Origin: Flavobacterium sp. SUN052
GTDB taxonomy: Bacteria; Bacteroidota; Bacteroidia; Flavobacteriales; Flavobacteriaceae
DNA: 64,000 bases
Assembly (NCBI RefSeq): GCF_028867935.1
Contig: NZ_JAPQNS010000005.1
Span: 1 to 64,000 of the forward strand
Direction: 5' to 3'
Within the stretch, counting starts at the first letter, position 1. The number at the start of each line of letters is the position of its first letter. The translations under genes were made by a program, and so were the position numbers. Positions 8,861 to 24,929 of this stretch are shown here, piece by piece. The notes beneath the pieces are model-generated. The model was not told the origin of the DNA and ran no database searches. It saw only the letters and a list, made by a program, of their open reading frames with translations.

Positions 8861-11416
8861 TTATTTGGCTACCGTTGGTTCACGTGTTTCCTCAGGGCCG
8901 AGGTAGCGCGGGGCCAGATCGCCGAAATCCAGCACCAGCTTTTGCAGCACCACACCGGGATTTACCATCCAAAATTTCACGGTATGCTTGCCTGATGCGG
9001 CAATTTTATGTTTGCTTGATTTGATGATAATGTTCTCTCCGGCCCACTTATTCCAAATGCCCCTGTCGCTTGTTTTATCCTCTTTGTTCAGGCTAATTAG
9101 TTGCGGAGCTTCGTCATCCACCGAAATAGCATACTGAAGACCATTTTCGGACGCGAAGAAATTCAGCGTAGGGGAGAAGTAAGCGTTGATTGAAAACTCG
9201 CCCTCGCTATACGTTTGGATATCGTACTGTAGCTGAGGAGAATTACCGCCCGGTTTTTGCTCTGCGGCCGTAACGGGAAATGGTGTTACGGCCGATCCTG
9301 TCCGACCGTGATCGGGGAGAATCTTCCAACTGATGCCGTTTGCGTTAACGGCCTTTGCATAATGATCGGCTTCGATAGAAATTCCTTTTTTGGGAGTCTG
9401 GTAAAACATAGTGCCCCCACTTTTTCTGGCCAACTTACCGTTTTTTTCTTCCGAAGCGTCAACCTCTTTTTTCGCTACGACTGAATCAGCCGAAACATAA
9501 TTGACGGCTGGCATTTTCTGTTTGTTGGGCTGTTGCCAGTAGGTATAGCCAATGTGAGTCTGGCTCATCATGTGATTCCACTTGCCGTTATTCAGTTGGT
9601 GGTATTGCTGGGTGATCAACGAGTCCTGAGCGTACAGTTCTTTGACTTTATCAGCATACAAATTCGCTTCTTTCCACTTGTTGCGATAGGCATTCTTGTT
9701 CAGTGCAACCTGGTAATACATATTGTTCAGGTTCGCACAGGCTTTTATTGGGTGCAAAACCAACTGGAAAAAAGCATCCTTGTAAGTCGTGGGCAACTCA
9801 TTGTTTATCAGTTCCGCCTTTTTCAAGAGTTCAGTATAGTCGCTAACTACTGTTTTCCACTCATCCAGACTGGCATAGGTGTTGGCATCGAGTAATTCGG
9901 GTTTTCTCCGGCCGTTGTACTTCGCGTATCGAGCCAGCAAGTAGGCAATGTCTTTGGCATGTTGTTTCCCAAACTGGGCCGAAGCCCATGTTTCGGTGTA
10001 GGCGGTCAGATCGGCGGCATCAATCTTCTCGGGGTTCCAGGCGAAATCCAGGAAGAAAGAAATGGGGAATTCCATGGGTTTGATGTCGCCGACATTCACA
10101 ATCCAGATATCGCGCACATTATGCTGCCAGGCCAGGTTCATTTGCTCCCAAATACGGGGCAGTGGATTGGTGTTAAGCCATTTGTAATTGCGAGGGCCAC
10201 CTACATAATCGAAATGATAATAGATGCCATAGCCGCCTTTGCGCGGTTTTTCACCGGGCCGGGGAAGTTTACGAAGGTTGCCCCAGTTGTCGTCGCAGAG
10301 CAACAGGGTAACATCATCGGGCACCCGCATGCCTTTGTCGTAGTAATCCTGAACCTCTTTGTATATTGCCCATAGTTGCGGGGTTTCAGCAGCTGGTTTC
10401 CCCGTTACGTCGCTGATGATTTTTCGCTGATCGGTTACGATGCACTCCAGCAAAGCCGTTGCGGTCTCTCTCGACATAGGGGCATCGCCATCTCCCCGCA
10501 TACCAACACTCACAATTTTTTCATTGGTAGCTCTTTTCATGCCGTCCCGCCAGAACTGCTGAAGTTTTTCGGGATTGGTTTCATAATTCCAGGGGCCACC
10601 ACCCGCGCGTCGCCACTCATCGTGCGCTCGCATCAATGGCTCGTGATGCGAGGTGCCAATCACAATGCCATACTTATCGGCAATTTTTATGTTCAGTGAA
10701 TCGTCCGCGTAAAAGGCGTTACCCCACATGGCGGGCCAGATGTAGTTGCCTTTTAATCGGATGATTAACTCGAAAACCTTCTCGTAAAACGCGTGATTGA
10801 AACCCCCAAATTTTTCTTTACTCCAGCTGGAAAGCGCCGGGGCTTCATCATTAATAAAGATACCTCGGTATTTTACTTTGGGGGCATCGGTCAGGGTAAC
10901 GTCACTTTTGAGGTAAATTTCGCTTCGCTTTTCTACCGGTATATCGGCCCACCAATACCAGGGCGAAACGCCAAACTGTTTTGATAGCTCGAAGACTCCG
11001 TAAGCGGTGCCCCTCCGGTCGTTACCTGCCACAACAAGGGCCTGGGCAACGCCAGGAGCTGGATTACTGATTGTTCGAATCAGGGAGGCTTCCCACTTGC
11101 CGTTGATCGATTCAAGGTTTATTTTTTTCTGAGAGACCAGCTGTTGCAAAAAGGCCGATTGCTGCGCGGTGCCAATAGCAATAACGTTTTTATGCACCTT
11201 GTTGATGGTTGTAACAATGGGAACTTGCTTACCCGTTACAAGCTCAATATCCTTTTGTAACAGCGCTGCGGCTGTTTTTACGAGTTCTGGCTCGCTGTCA
11301 TCCACATAAATGACAGCCGAAGTAACCGCAAACGTTGATTTGTCGGCGAGCAGACTTTGCCCCCAGCTTGAGGCTGAAAACGAAAGCAACAAGGCCAGAA
11401 TTAAGTTGAATTTCAT
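8861..11416 (-). CDS. alpha-glucuronidase, glycoside hydrolase family GH115
   Basis: At 851 residues this is a full-length GH115 enzyme with a signal peptide (1-19). GH115 enzymes remove (4-O-methyl)glucuronic acid from internal or terminal xylose of xylan. Family signatures include KYRGIFINDEAP (182-193), the tryptophan-rich stretch IWPAMWGNAF (226-235), GMRGDGDAPM (305-314) and LLCDDNWG. The C-terminal 200 residues form a beta-rich region that probably helps binding. It sits directly after GH10 and before the SGNH esterase and CE15 genes, so a four-gene glucuronoxylan unit is likely. A gap of 242 bases with two hairpins separates it from GH10, so it may have its own promoter. Confidence 0.93.
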   Translation of the reverse strand: MKFNLILALLLSFSASSWGQSLLADKSTFAVTSAVIYVDDSEPELVKTAAALLQKDIELVTGKQVPIVTTINKVHKNVIAIGTAQQSAFLQQLVSQKKINLESINGKWEASLIRTISNPAPGVAQALVVAGNDRRGTAYGVFELSKQFGVSPWYWWADIPVEKRSEIYLKSDVTLTDAPKVKYRGIFINDEAPALSSWSKEKFGGFNHAFYEKVFELIIRLKGNYIWPAMWGNAFYADDSLNIKIADKYGIVIGTSHHEPLMRAHDEWRRAGGGPWNYETNPEKLQQFWRDGMKRATNEKIVSVGMRGDGDAPMSRETATALLECIVTDQRKIISDVTGKPAAETPQLWAIYKEVQDYYDKGMRVPDDVTLLLCDDNWGNLRKLPRPGEKPRKGGYGIYYHFDYVGGPRNYKWLNTNPLPRIWEQMNLAWQHNVRDIWIVNVGDIKPMEFPISFFLDFAWNPEKIDAADLTAYTETWASAQFGKQHAKDIAYLLARYAKYNGRRKPELLDANTYASLDEWKTVVSDYTELLKKAELINNELPTTYKDAFFQLVLHPIKACANLNNMYYQVALNKNAYRNKWKEANLYADKVKELYAQDSLITQQYHQLNNGKWNHMMSQTHIGYTYWQQPNKQKMPAVNYVSADSVVAKKEVDASEEKNGKLARKSGGTMFYQTPKKGISIEADHYAKAVNANGISWKILPDHGRTGSAVTPFPVTAAEQKPGGNSPQLQYDIQTYSEGEFSINAYFSPTLNFFASENGLQYAISVDDEAPQLISLNKEDKTSDRGIWNKWAGENIIIKSSKHKIAASGKHTVKFWMVNPGVVLQKLVLDFGDLAPRYLGPEETREPTVAK

Positions 11417-11553
11417 GTTTATAGTAGACTCCGTCGAGTTTTTGTAAGCGTAAATTACATCACATTACACGGCGGCTTACAACTGTTTCGGAGTAGAAAA
11501 CAGTTATTGAAACAATTCGTGCAATCGGTTGCATCAAAAACGCAAAAAAATAA

Positions 11554-11597
11554 AAACTATACCCATGGTGGTCAAAATAAAACCACGAGTATAGTTT
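11554..11597. terminator. hairpin between GH10 and GH115 genes
   Basis: AAACTATAC at 11554-11562 pairs with GTATAGTTT at 11589-11597. An inner GTGGT (11568-11572) pairs with ACCAC (11582-11586). The stem lies 3' of the GH10 gene in the minus direction and may end or process that transcript. Confidence 0.4.
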
Positions 11598-11607
11598 CTA
11601 CTAGGTT

Positions 11608-11638
11608 GAATTACACCAATTTTGAGTTGGTGTGATTC
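11608..11638. terminator. hairpin just after the GH10 stop
   Basis: GAATTACACCAA (11608-11619) pairs with TTGGTGTGATTC (11627-11638) around a 7-base loop, with one mismatch. It lies 20 bases past the GH10 stop in the direction of transcription. No strong T-run follows. Confidence 0.45.
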
Positions 11639-11658
11639 AAAATCCTTATCTAAGAAAA

Positions 11659-12765
11659 TCACTTTTTCAGCGCAATCACCTTCTCAAAAGCGGGTTTTGG
11701 CTGGTTCTGCCGGTCGAAAAGCAACGGGTAGTTGGTTCGACCACGAATGGGCCAGCCATTCAGCCAGCTATCGCCATCGTTGACGCCCCAGAACGTGACG
11801 CGGGTAACCTTGTCTTTGTGCTTCAGAAAGAGCTTGAACAGCGCTTCGTAATCAGCAGCTAATTGTTGCTGCACGCTGTCGGGCAATCCGGCCGTGTATG
11901 GGTTAGATTGTTCGTTGGCAGTCATGCGCTGACCCACGTCGGCGCCCTGGAAGTTCCGGGGCAACACTTCAATATCCAGTTCCGTAAACATCACTTTTAC
12001 ACCCAGAGCCGCGTATTGCAGAATGCTATCTTCAATGTCCTGAAAGGGTACTTTCCCAACGTGCCAGTGACCCTGAATGCCCACTCCGTCGATACGGACA
12101 CCAGCATCTTTTATCTTTTTGATCAGCGTAATACAGCCTGCCCGCTTTTTGGGTTGTTCGTTGTTGTAGTCGTTGTAATACAACTCGGTTTTGGGTGCGG
12201 CCTGCTGCGCCAGCCGGAAGGCCTCCGTTACAAAATCCTCCCCTAGATGCTGTAAAAACACCGATTTTCGCATGGTGCCGTCTTCGTTCAATGCCTCGTT
12301 CACCACATCCCAGGAGAGTATTTTCCCGTCATAGCGTCCGGCTACGGTTTTAATATGGTTGGTAAAGAACGTCCGAATTGAGTCTGCGCTCTTGATTCCC
12401 CGGATAAATGAGGGCAACTGAGAGTGCCAGACCAGCGTGTGACCGTTGATCTTGATATTGTGTTTCTTACCAAAAGCAACCAGCTTGTCGGCCATCTCAA
12501 AGTTGTAGGTGTCCCAACCCGGATGGATCAACGCCGATTTCATAATGTTTTCGGGCGTAGCCATGTTGAACTGGCTTGCTATGAACTCAGTAGTTTTGGG
12601 GTCACGCTCATCAATCTGGGCGTTGTTCAAACAGGTGCCGATACCAAAGTCCTTTTTGAAGGTATCTCTTAAAGAAGGGATTTTTTGAGCCAGTGTCGTA
12701 TTCAGGAAAGGCGCGCTTAACAGCAGTGCCGTACCAATGGCGATTACATGGTTTTTCAGACGCAT
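11659..12765 (-). CDS. endo-1,4-beta-xylanase, GH10
   Basis: The 368-residue protein is a single-domain GH10 xylanase with a signal peptide (about 1-26). The acid/base Glu157 is in WDVVNEAL and the nucleophile Glu262 in FTELDI. The substrate-binding NGHTLVWHSQ (107-116) is also intact. It would cut the beta-1,4-xylose backbone outside the cell or in the periplasm. No carbohydrate-binding module is present, so soluble or pre-cut xylan is a likely substrate. It is the only clear backbone endo-xylanase in the cluster; most other enzymes remove side groups. The start ATG is followed at once by a typical signal peptide. Confidence 0.95.
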   Translation of the reverse strand: MRLKNHVIAIGTALLLSAPFLNTTLAQKIPSLRDTFKKDFGIGTCLNNAQIDERDPKTTEFIASQFNMATPENIMKSALIHPGWDTYNFEMADKLVAFGKKHNIKINGHTLVWHSQLPSFIRGIKSADSIRTFFTNHIKTVAGRYDGKILSWDVVNEALNEDGTMRKSVFLQHLGEDFVTEAFRLAQQAAPKTELYYNDYNNEQPKKRAGCITLIKKIKDAGVRIDGVGIQGHWHVGKVPFQDIEDSILQYAALGVKVMFTELDIEVLPRNFQGADVGQRMTANEQSNPYTAGLPDSVQQQLAADYEALFKLFLKHKDKVTRVTFWGVNDGDSWLNGWPIRGRTNYPLLFDRQNQPKPAFEKVIALKK

Positions 12766-12821
12766 AAGTGGTTTCTGTTTTTGAGTTGAGTTTTGTCCTC
12801 TGCGTGCTTACCCCACCCCAA

Positions 12822-12965
12822 CCCCTCCCCTGAAACCAGGTGAGGGGCTAATGCTGGTCATTTTTGGTTTAAGAATTTGCAGAACTGGTTTAGCTCACAT
12901 TTATCGGACGAGGATGTTGTAGCTATAAATACTTTTAGCCCCTCCCCTTATTTCAAGGGGAGGGG
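12822..12965. repeat. G/C-tract hairpin repeats between GH10 and CE1 genes
   Basis: Two related palindromes lie in this 208-base gap. CCCCTCCCC (12822-12830) pairs with GGTGAGGGG (12839-12847) with one mismatch. CCCCTCCCCTT (12939-12949) pairs perfectly with AAGGGGAGGGG (12955-12965) over a 5-base loop. The shared CCCCTCCCCT word suggests copies of one dispersed repeat. Confidence 0.55.
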
Positions 12966-12973
12966 TAGCCAAC

Positions 12974-16227
<3,254 letters not shown>

Positions 16228-16249
16228 GCGTAGCATAATGACTATTTCT

Positions 16250-18563
<2,314 letters not shown>

Positions 18564-19733
18564 TTAGGGTTGGAACAGCAGGGGCGTGGTAGTGGCAACG
18601 TATGTTTTCACGTTCATCCAGGTATGCCCACCGTCGGTGATCAGGCTCTTGTAGTTCACCTTTTTCGCCTTTAGGTAGTCCATAAACTCCACCGTTCCCT
18701 TGTACAGAAAATCATCGCTACCCACGCTCACCCACAGCAGTTTGAGTTGCTTGTTCGTCTGGTCGGGTTTGGCCACGATCTGGCTGAAATTGGCGTCCAT
18801 TTCCTGGGGCGACAGGTACGAACTGTAAGCGCACACGTACGCAAACTTGTCCATGTTGTTGAAAGCCGCCCGAAGCGTTTGCCCGCCCCCACGCGAAAAC
18901 CCACCAATCGCCCGACTTTCGCGGTTGGGAATAGCCCGGTAGCTTTTCTCGACGTACGGAATGACATTGCTGACCAGATCCGTCGTGAAATCGTTGGCCC
19001 GTTTCACCGCATCGGCCCCATCGCGAACGGTTGGGTCGGCGGGTTTGGAACCGCTTTTTTGCTCGGCAATGCGGGCGGCAATATTGCCGTAAGGCATCAC
19101 GACGATCATCGGCTTCACCTTGCCTTCGGCCAGCAGGTTATCCAGAATCAGATTCGTTTTACCGACTTTAAAAAACGTTTCTTCGGTATCGGTGGTGCCG
19201 CTGATGAGGTAGTAGACCGGGTATTTCTTCGACGTGTTCTGGTCGTAACCGGGTGGCGTGTAGATGACCAGCGAGCCGGTTGTCCCTTCCATCGATGGGT
19301 AGTACTCGTAGTTGATGGAACCGTGTGGCACGTCGCGCATGGCGTGAATCAGGGGCTGGTCACCGGGTACGTCGACCAGACTGGCTTTGAAGCGCTCGTT
19401 GGGGAAGAACGCCACGTTGGCCGGGTCCATCACCGATACGCCATCCACCCGAAAGTTGTACGGATAAATATCGGGTTTGACAGGCCCGACGGTTGCGCTC
19501 CAGATACCCTGGGCGTCTTTGGTCATGGCGACGGGAGCCTTTTCAAACTGCGCGCTCAGTTCCACTGCTTTGGCTTGCGGAGCCTGATAGCGGAACGTAA
19601 CGGTCTTGTCGGCGTTCACCTGGGGCGACACCACCAGCGGACCACGGGGTGGTTGGGCATGGATAATGCCAACCGCGCAAAGCAGGGCAACAAGCAGCGT
19701 TAGCCGGACCCTTTTTTGGTTGTACTGTTTCAT
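18564..19733 (-). CDS. CE1-type esterase with CBM48-like N-terminal domain
   Basis: This 389-residue protein has a signal peptide (about 1-26), a CBM48-like domain (about 32-120) and a CE1 hydrolase domain with nucleophile motif GGFSRGGGQ and histidine in DGGHTWMN. Its N-terminal half is very similar to the next gene (19755-20882): both have [14 protein letters not shown] and MTKDAQG. That indicates a fairly recent duplication. A short extra segment of about 20 polar residues (around AEQKSGSKPADPT) lies between the nucleophile and the preceding strand and is absent from the sister. It begins 21 bases after the sister gene stops. Confidence 0.87.
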   Translation of the reverse strand: MKQYNQKRVRLTLLVALLCAVGIIHAQPPRGPLVVSPQVNADKTVTFRYQAPQAKAVELSAQFEKAPVAMTKDAQGIWSATVGPVKPDIYPYNFRVDGVSVMDPANVAFFPNERFKASLVDVPGDQPLIHAMRDVPHGSINYEYYPSMEGTTGSLVIYTPPGYDQNTSKKYPVYYLISGTTDTEETFFKVGKTNLILDNLLAEGKVKPMIVVMPYGNIAARIAEQKSGSKPADPTVRDGADAVKRANDFTTDLVSNVIPYVEKSYRAIPNRESRAIGGFSRGGGQTLRAAFNNMDKFAYVCAYSSYLSPQEMDANFSQIVAKPDQTNKQLKLLWVSVGSDDFLYKGTVEFMDYLKAKKVNYKSLITDGGHTWMNVKTYVATTTPLLFQP

Positions 19734-19754
19734 TGGTTCAGAGGCTTAGAAGAG

Positions 19755-20885
<1,131 letters not shown>

Positions 20886-20903
20886 TTAGTTAAGGTTTAG
20901 GTT

Positions 20904-22991
20904 TTATTGGGTAATCACATCTACTTCGGCATAGCCCGAGGCCGAACCCTCCTGCGTATTTTTCAAGGCGCGGAATTTGATGTATCGGGCTTTGGTCGGC
21001 GCAAACGATTTGGTTTGCCAGACCGGACTGTTTTTGATGTTGGAAAACTCGCCTTCGCTGACTCGCTTCCAGGTCGCGTTGTCCGTCGACACCTCAAACT
21101 GGTATTGGGTAATGATGCTGGCCTCTTCCCACCAGTTCTGGGCAGGCAGGTAGCGGAACCCGGCCAGATTTTCTTCCTTGCCTAGATCGATAATCAGATC
21201 GGCAGGCATTTCCAGGTTTTTGGGTTGCTTCCAAGAGGTGCCGGGGTTTCCATCGATAGCCTGATATGCTGACTTCGCATCGGTGTTCAAAACTTTCCAG
21301 GCCGAACGGGCCACGTCGAATTTCTCTTCGCTGGGTACGCTGCTCTGTTTCGTGAACCGGTTGTAGGCGATCGCTTTGACGTCTACTTTGCCAGCACCGG
21401 TTTTCACGGGTGCTGTGTATTTGTTGGCAGTTGCGGTTGGCGTACTACCGTCGAGGGTGTAGTACACGTCCGACTCCGTATCTCCCGGCTTTATGGCCAC
21501 GTCGCCAGCCTGATTACGGGTGATGACGGGGGGCGACAGAATGAGGGGCGCATTGTAAACGGCGAGGTTTGAGATCAACGGGCTGCCTTTGGCATCCAGA
21601 ATGGTCAGGCGCAGTTGCGTAGCCTCGACGGTTGGGAACCGCAGAATACGTTTATAACCAATGGTCGTCTCTTTGGCAATCTCTTTCCAGTTACCACCGA
21701 CCAACGCTTCGACGGTAAATGCTTTGACCCGTTGGCCCAATCGAATCGGCTCCTGTACCAGAAACCGGTTGAACGCTGTGGACTTGGCAAATTGTAACGT
21801 TAATGAGGCTTTCCGGGCGGCATCATCCGTTGCCCAGTAGCTTTCCGGGTCGGCGTCGATGGCTTTGCTGGCGTCGTAGGTGGCACTCTTCCCGCGTACG
21901 TCGGAGGCCGTGGCACGTGCCTGCTTAACCAGATTCACGGCAAAGGCTTCTTTCGTGGCTTTGGCAAACGCCTGTACCGCTTTTTCATCTAGTTCGTTAA
22001 TCAACCCGTTGGGCATGATCGGGAAATTGAGCAGTAGCGTCCCGTTTCGGCCGATGGAGTTGTAGTACGTATCCATCAGTTGGGGCAAGGTTTTTACCTT
22101 TTTGTCTTCGCGCTCATGGTAAAACCATTCGGGGCGGATAGACGTGTTCACCTCGCCCGGTACCCAGGCGTTTCCGTTCTCGACTCCGTGGCGTAATTGC
22201 TCCTCAGGTACATCGCCGGTCGAATTCAACAGGCTCCAGTTGGTTTCGCCAACGTACCCAGCTTCGGTACCCACCCAACGCAGATCAGCCCGGTCGCCCC
22301 CGTCGTTCCAGATCACGATCTTGGGCTGAAGTTTACGAACCAGTTTGTAGGTGTTGGGCCAGTCGTAATACGTCTTGGCGTCGATTTTACGCGTTTCGTT
22401 GGCCCCACCGTAATAGCCCGAACCGCCATTGGCCCCGTCGTACCATACTTCAAAAATATCTCCGTAGTTGGTCAGCAACTCGGTCAACTGGTTACGGAAG
22501 TAGGTGATGTATTCGGGCTTTCCGTAGTCGGCATGGTTGCGGTCCCAAGGCGATAGATACACGCCAAATTTCAGGCCGTATTCTTTGCAAGCATCGGCCA
22601 GTTCGCGTACAATATTGGCTTTCCCGTTACGCCAGGGCACATTTTTGACGGAGTACTCGGTGTATTTCGAGGGCCAGAGGCAGAAACCGCTATGGTGTTT
22701 GGCCGTAAAAATGATGCCTTTCATGCCAGCTTCCTTGCAAATACGAGCCCATTGCCGACAATCCAGTTTGGTCGGGTTAAACAGCTTCGGGTCTTCGTTG
22801 CCGAGGCCCCACGCCATGTCGGTATAGGTGTTGATCGAAAAATGGATGAAGGCATAGTACTCCATTTTTTGCCAACGCAACTGATTCTCGCTGGGCAGGG
22901 GGCCAACGGGTTTTGGCGGGGTTGGTTGGGCAAAGCCGACAAGACCCGTCAACAAACAAAGCACTAGCGGAATGAATAAAGACTTAAGCAT
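20904..22991 (-). CDS. alpha-L-fucosidase, GH29, with two F5/8C-like domains
   Basis: This 695-residue secreted protein has a signal peptide (1-21) and a GH29 catalytic barrel to about residue 350. The nucleophile Asp185 is in EVWYDGANGG, and the motif AKHHSGFCLWPS (97-108) is characteristic. It is followed by an F5/8 type C (CBM32-like) domain (about 355-485). A chitobiase C-terminal-like beta domain comes next (about 490-560, YYTLDGSTP), then a second F5/8C-like domain to the end. GH29 enzymes remove terminal alpha-L-fucose. Fucose occurs on xyloglucan, pectin and glycoprotein glycans rather than on plain xylan, so the locus probably handles a more complex substrate. It lies 5 bases after the esterase gene upstream. 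Confidence 0.9.
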   Translation of the reverse strand: MLKSLFIPLVLCLLTGLVGFAQPTPPKPVGPLPSENQLRWQKMEYYAFIHFSINTYTDMAWGLGNEDPKLFNPTKLDCRQWARICKEAGMKGIIFTAKHHSGFCLWPSKYTEYSVKNVPWRNGKANIVRELADACKEYGLKFGVYLSPWDRNHADYGKPEYITYFRNQLTELLTNYGDIFEVWYDGANGGSGYYGGANETRKIDAKTYYDWPNTYKLVRKLQPKIVIWNDGGDRADLRWVGTEAGYVGETNWSLLNSTGDVPEEQLRHGVENGNAWVPGEVNTSIRPEWFYHEREDKKVKTLPQLMDTYYNSIGRNGTLLLNFPIMPNGLINELDEKAVQAFAKATKEAFAVNLVKQARATASDVRGKSATYDASKAIDADPESYWATDDAARKASLTLQFAKSTAFNRFLVQEPIRLGQRVKAFTVEALVGGNWKEIAKETTIGYKRILRFPTVEATQLRLTILDAKGSPLISNLAVYNAPLILSPPVITRNQAGDVAIKPGDTESDVYYTLDGSTPTATANKYTAPVKTGAGKVDVKAIAYNRFTKQSSVPSEEKFDVARSAWKVLNTDAKSAYQAIDGNPGTSWKQPKNLEMPADLIIDLGKEENLAGFRYLPAQNWWEEASIITQYQFEVSTDNATWKRVSEGEFSNIKNSPVWQTKSFAPTKARYIKFRALKNTQEGSASGYAEVDVITQ

Positions 22992-22996
22992 GATGG

Positions 22997-23905
22997 TTAA
23001 TTTTTGAGCCAGCTATTTACTTTCATCCAGGCGAATAAAGGCTCCATCCAGCCGGGATGCCGGAAAATGAACCCGTGGTCGCCTTTGGGGTAGATGTGCA
23101 TCTCGACGGGCACTTTCTGGCGTCGGAGGGTTTCGAAATAGACGATGCTGTTGTCCACGTCGACCAGTTTATCGTCGGCCGCGTGGGTTAGGTACGTTGG
23201 GGGCGTGTTGGAACGTACCTGAAGCTCGTTGGAGAAAAACTCGACATCCTGCCGCGACGCAGTTTTACCCAACAGACTATCGTGCGAGCCGCCATGCGTC
23301 AGGCTGTCGCGCATGCTGATGACTGGATAAATCAGGATCTGAAAATCGGGGCGCAGGTTGGTGTTACTGGCATTGTCGACGTACGCTTTCTCGAAATGCG
23401 TGGCGGCCGTTGAGGCCAGATGCCCACCTGCCGAAAAGCCCATGATACCCACTTTACTGGCGTCGATGCCCCACTTGGCAGCATTTTTACGCACCAGTTT
23501 GATGGCCTGTTGGGCATCCTGCAACGGCCCGATTTTCTTGTCTGTCATGATTGCATCACTGGGCAAGCGGTATTTCAACACAAAAGCAGCAATGCCTTTT
23601 TCAGCCAGGGCCTTCGCTGTGTTGACGCCCTCACCGTTATACACAACCACACCGTAGCCACCACCGGGAATGATGATCACGGCCGTCCCGGATGCCTTAT
23701 CGGGAGCCGGTTTGAAATACGCCAGCGTGGGTTTAGTGACGCCCTTAATCACACCTGTTTCGGCACCAGACTCCTGCACATCTGAGGCTTTTGAGTTAGG
23801 AACTGCCCCCGAATACAAGGGGATGATTTCCTGGGCGTTGGCTGAAAAAGAGGTAAGCCCTAACAAGCTCAACAACAGTGTACAGGCTATTACTTTTCGG
23901 GTCAT
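22997..23905 (-). CDS. alpha/beta-hydrolase, acetylxylan/feruloyl esterase-like (BD-FAE type)
   Basis: The frame extends to 24022, but the extra N-terminal part is translated repeat DNA. The ATG at 23905 (MTRKVIACTLL, signal peptide ending ANAQ) gives 302 residues. The fold is an alpha/beta-hydrolase with oxyanion motif PGGGYG, nucleophile GFSAGGH, acid near HAADDKLV and His in GDHGF. Related proteins in Bacteroidota act as acetylxylan or bifunctional feruloyl esterases. It lies between two carbohydrate-active genes and ends 5 bases before the GH29 start. A large inverted repeat lies in its leader. The exact substrate is unknown. Confidence 0.83.
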   Translation of the reverse strand: MTRKVIACTLLLSLLGLTSFSANAQEIIPLYSGAVPNSKASDVQESGAETGVIKGVTKPTLAYFKPAPDKASGTAVIIIPGGGYGVVVYNGEGVNTAKALAEKGIAAFVLKYRLPSDAIMTDKKIGPLQDAQQAIKLVRKNAAKWGIDASKVGIMGFSAGGHLASTAATHFEKAYVDNASNTNLRPDFQILIYPVISMRDSLTHGGSHDSLLGKTASRQDVEFFSNELQVRSNTPPTYLTHAADDKLVDVDNSIVYFETLRRQKVPVEMHIYPKGDHGFIFRHPGWMEPLFAWMKVNSWLKN

Positions 23906-23907
23906 TG

Positions 23908-23973
23908 CCCCCCAGTCCTCTAAAGGGGGAGTATGCTGGAACTTGATTGCTCCCCCTTTAGGGGACTGGGGGG
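23908..23973. repeat. 24-base inverted repeat upstream of the alpha/beta-esterase gene
   Basis: The arm at 23908-23931 pairs with 23950-23973 with one mismatch in 24, around an 18-base loop. Each arm also contains its own C5...G5 pair (CCCCC...AAAGGGGG), so several folds are possible. It starts two bases upstream of the esterase ATG and could affect its translation. Confidence 0.65.
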
Positions 23974-24018
23974 TAGAAGCTCGGATGCAAAAACAACTTT
24001 CCATAAGTAGTGTATCTA

Positions 24019-24912
<894 letters not shown>

Positions 24913-24929
24913 TTACGGACAATTATGTA

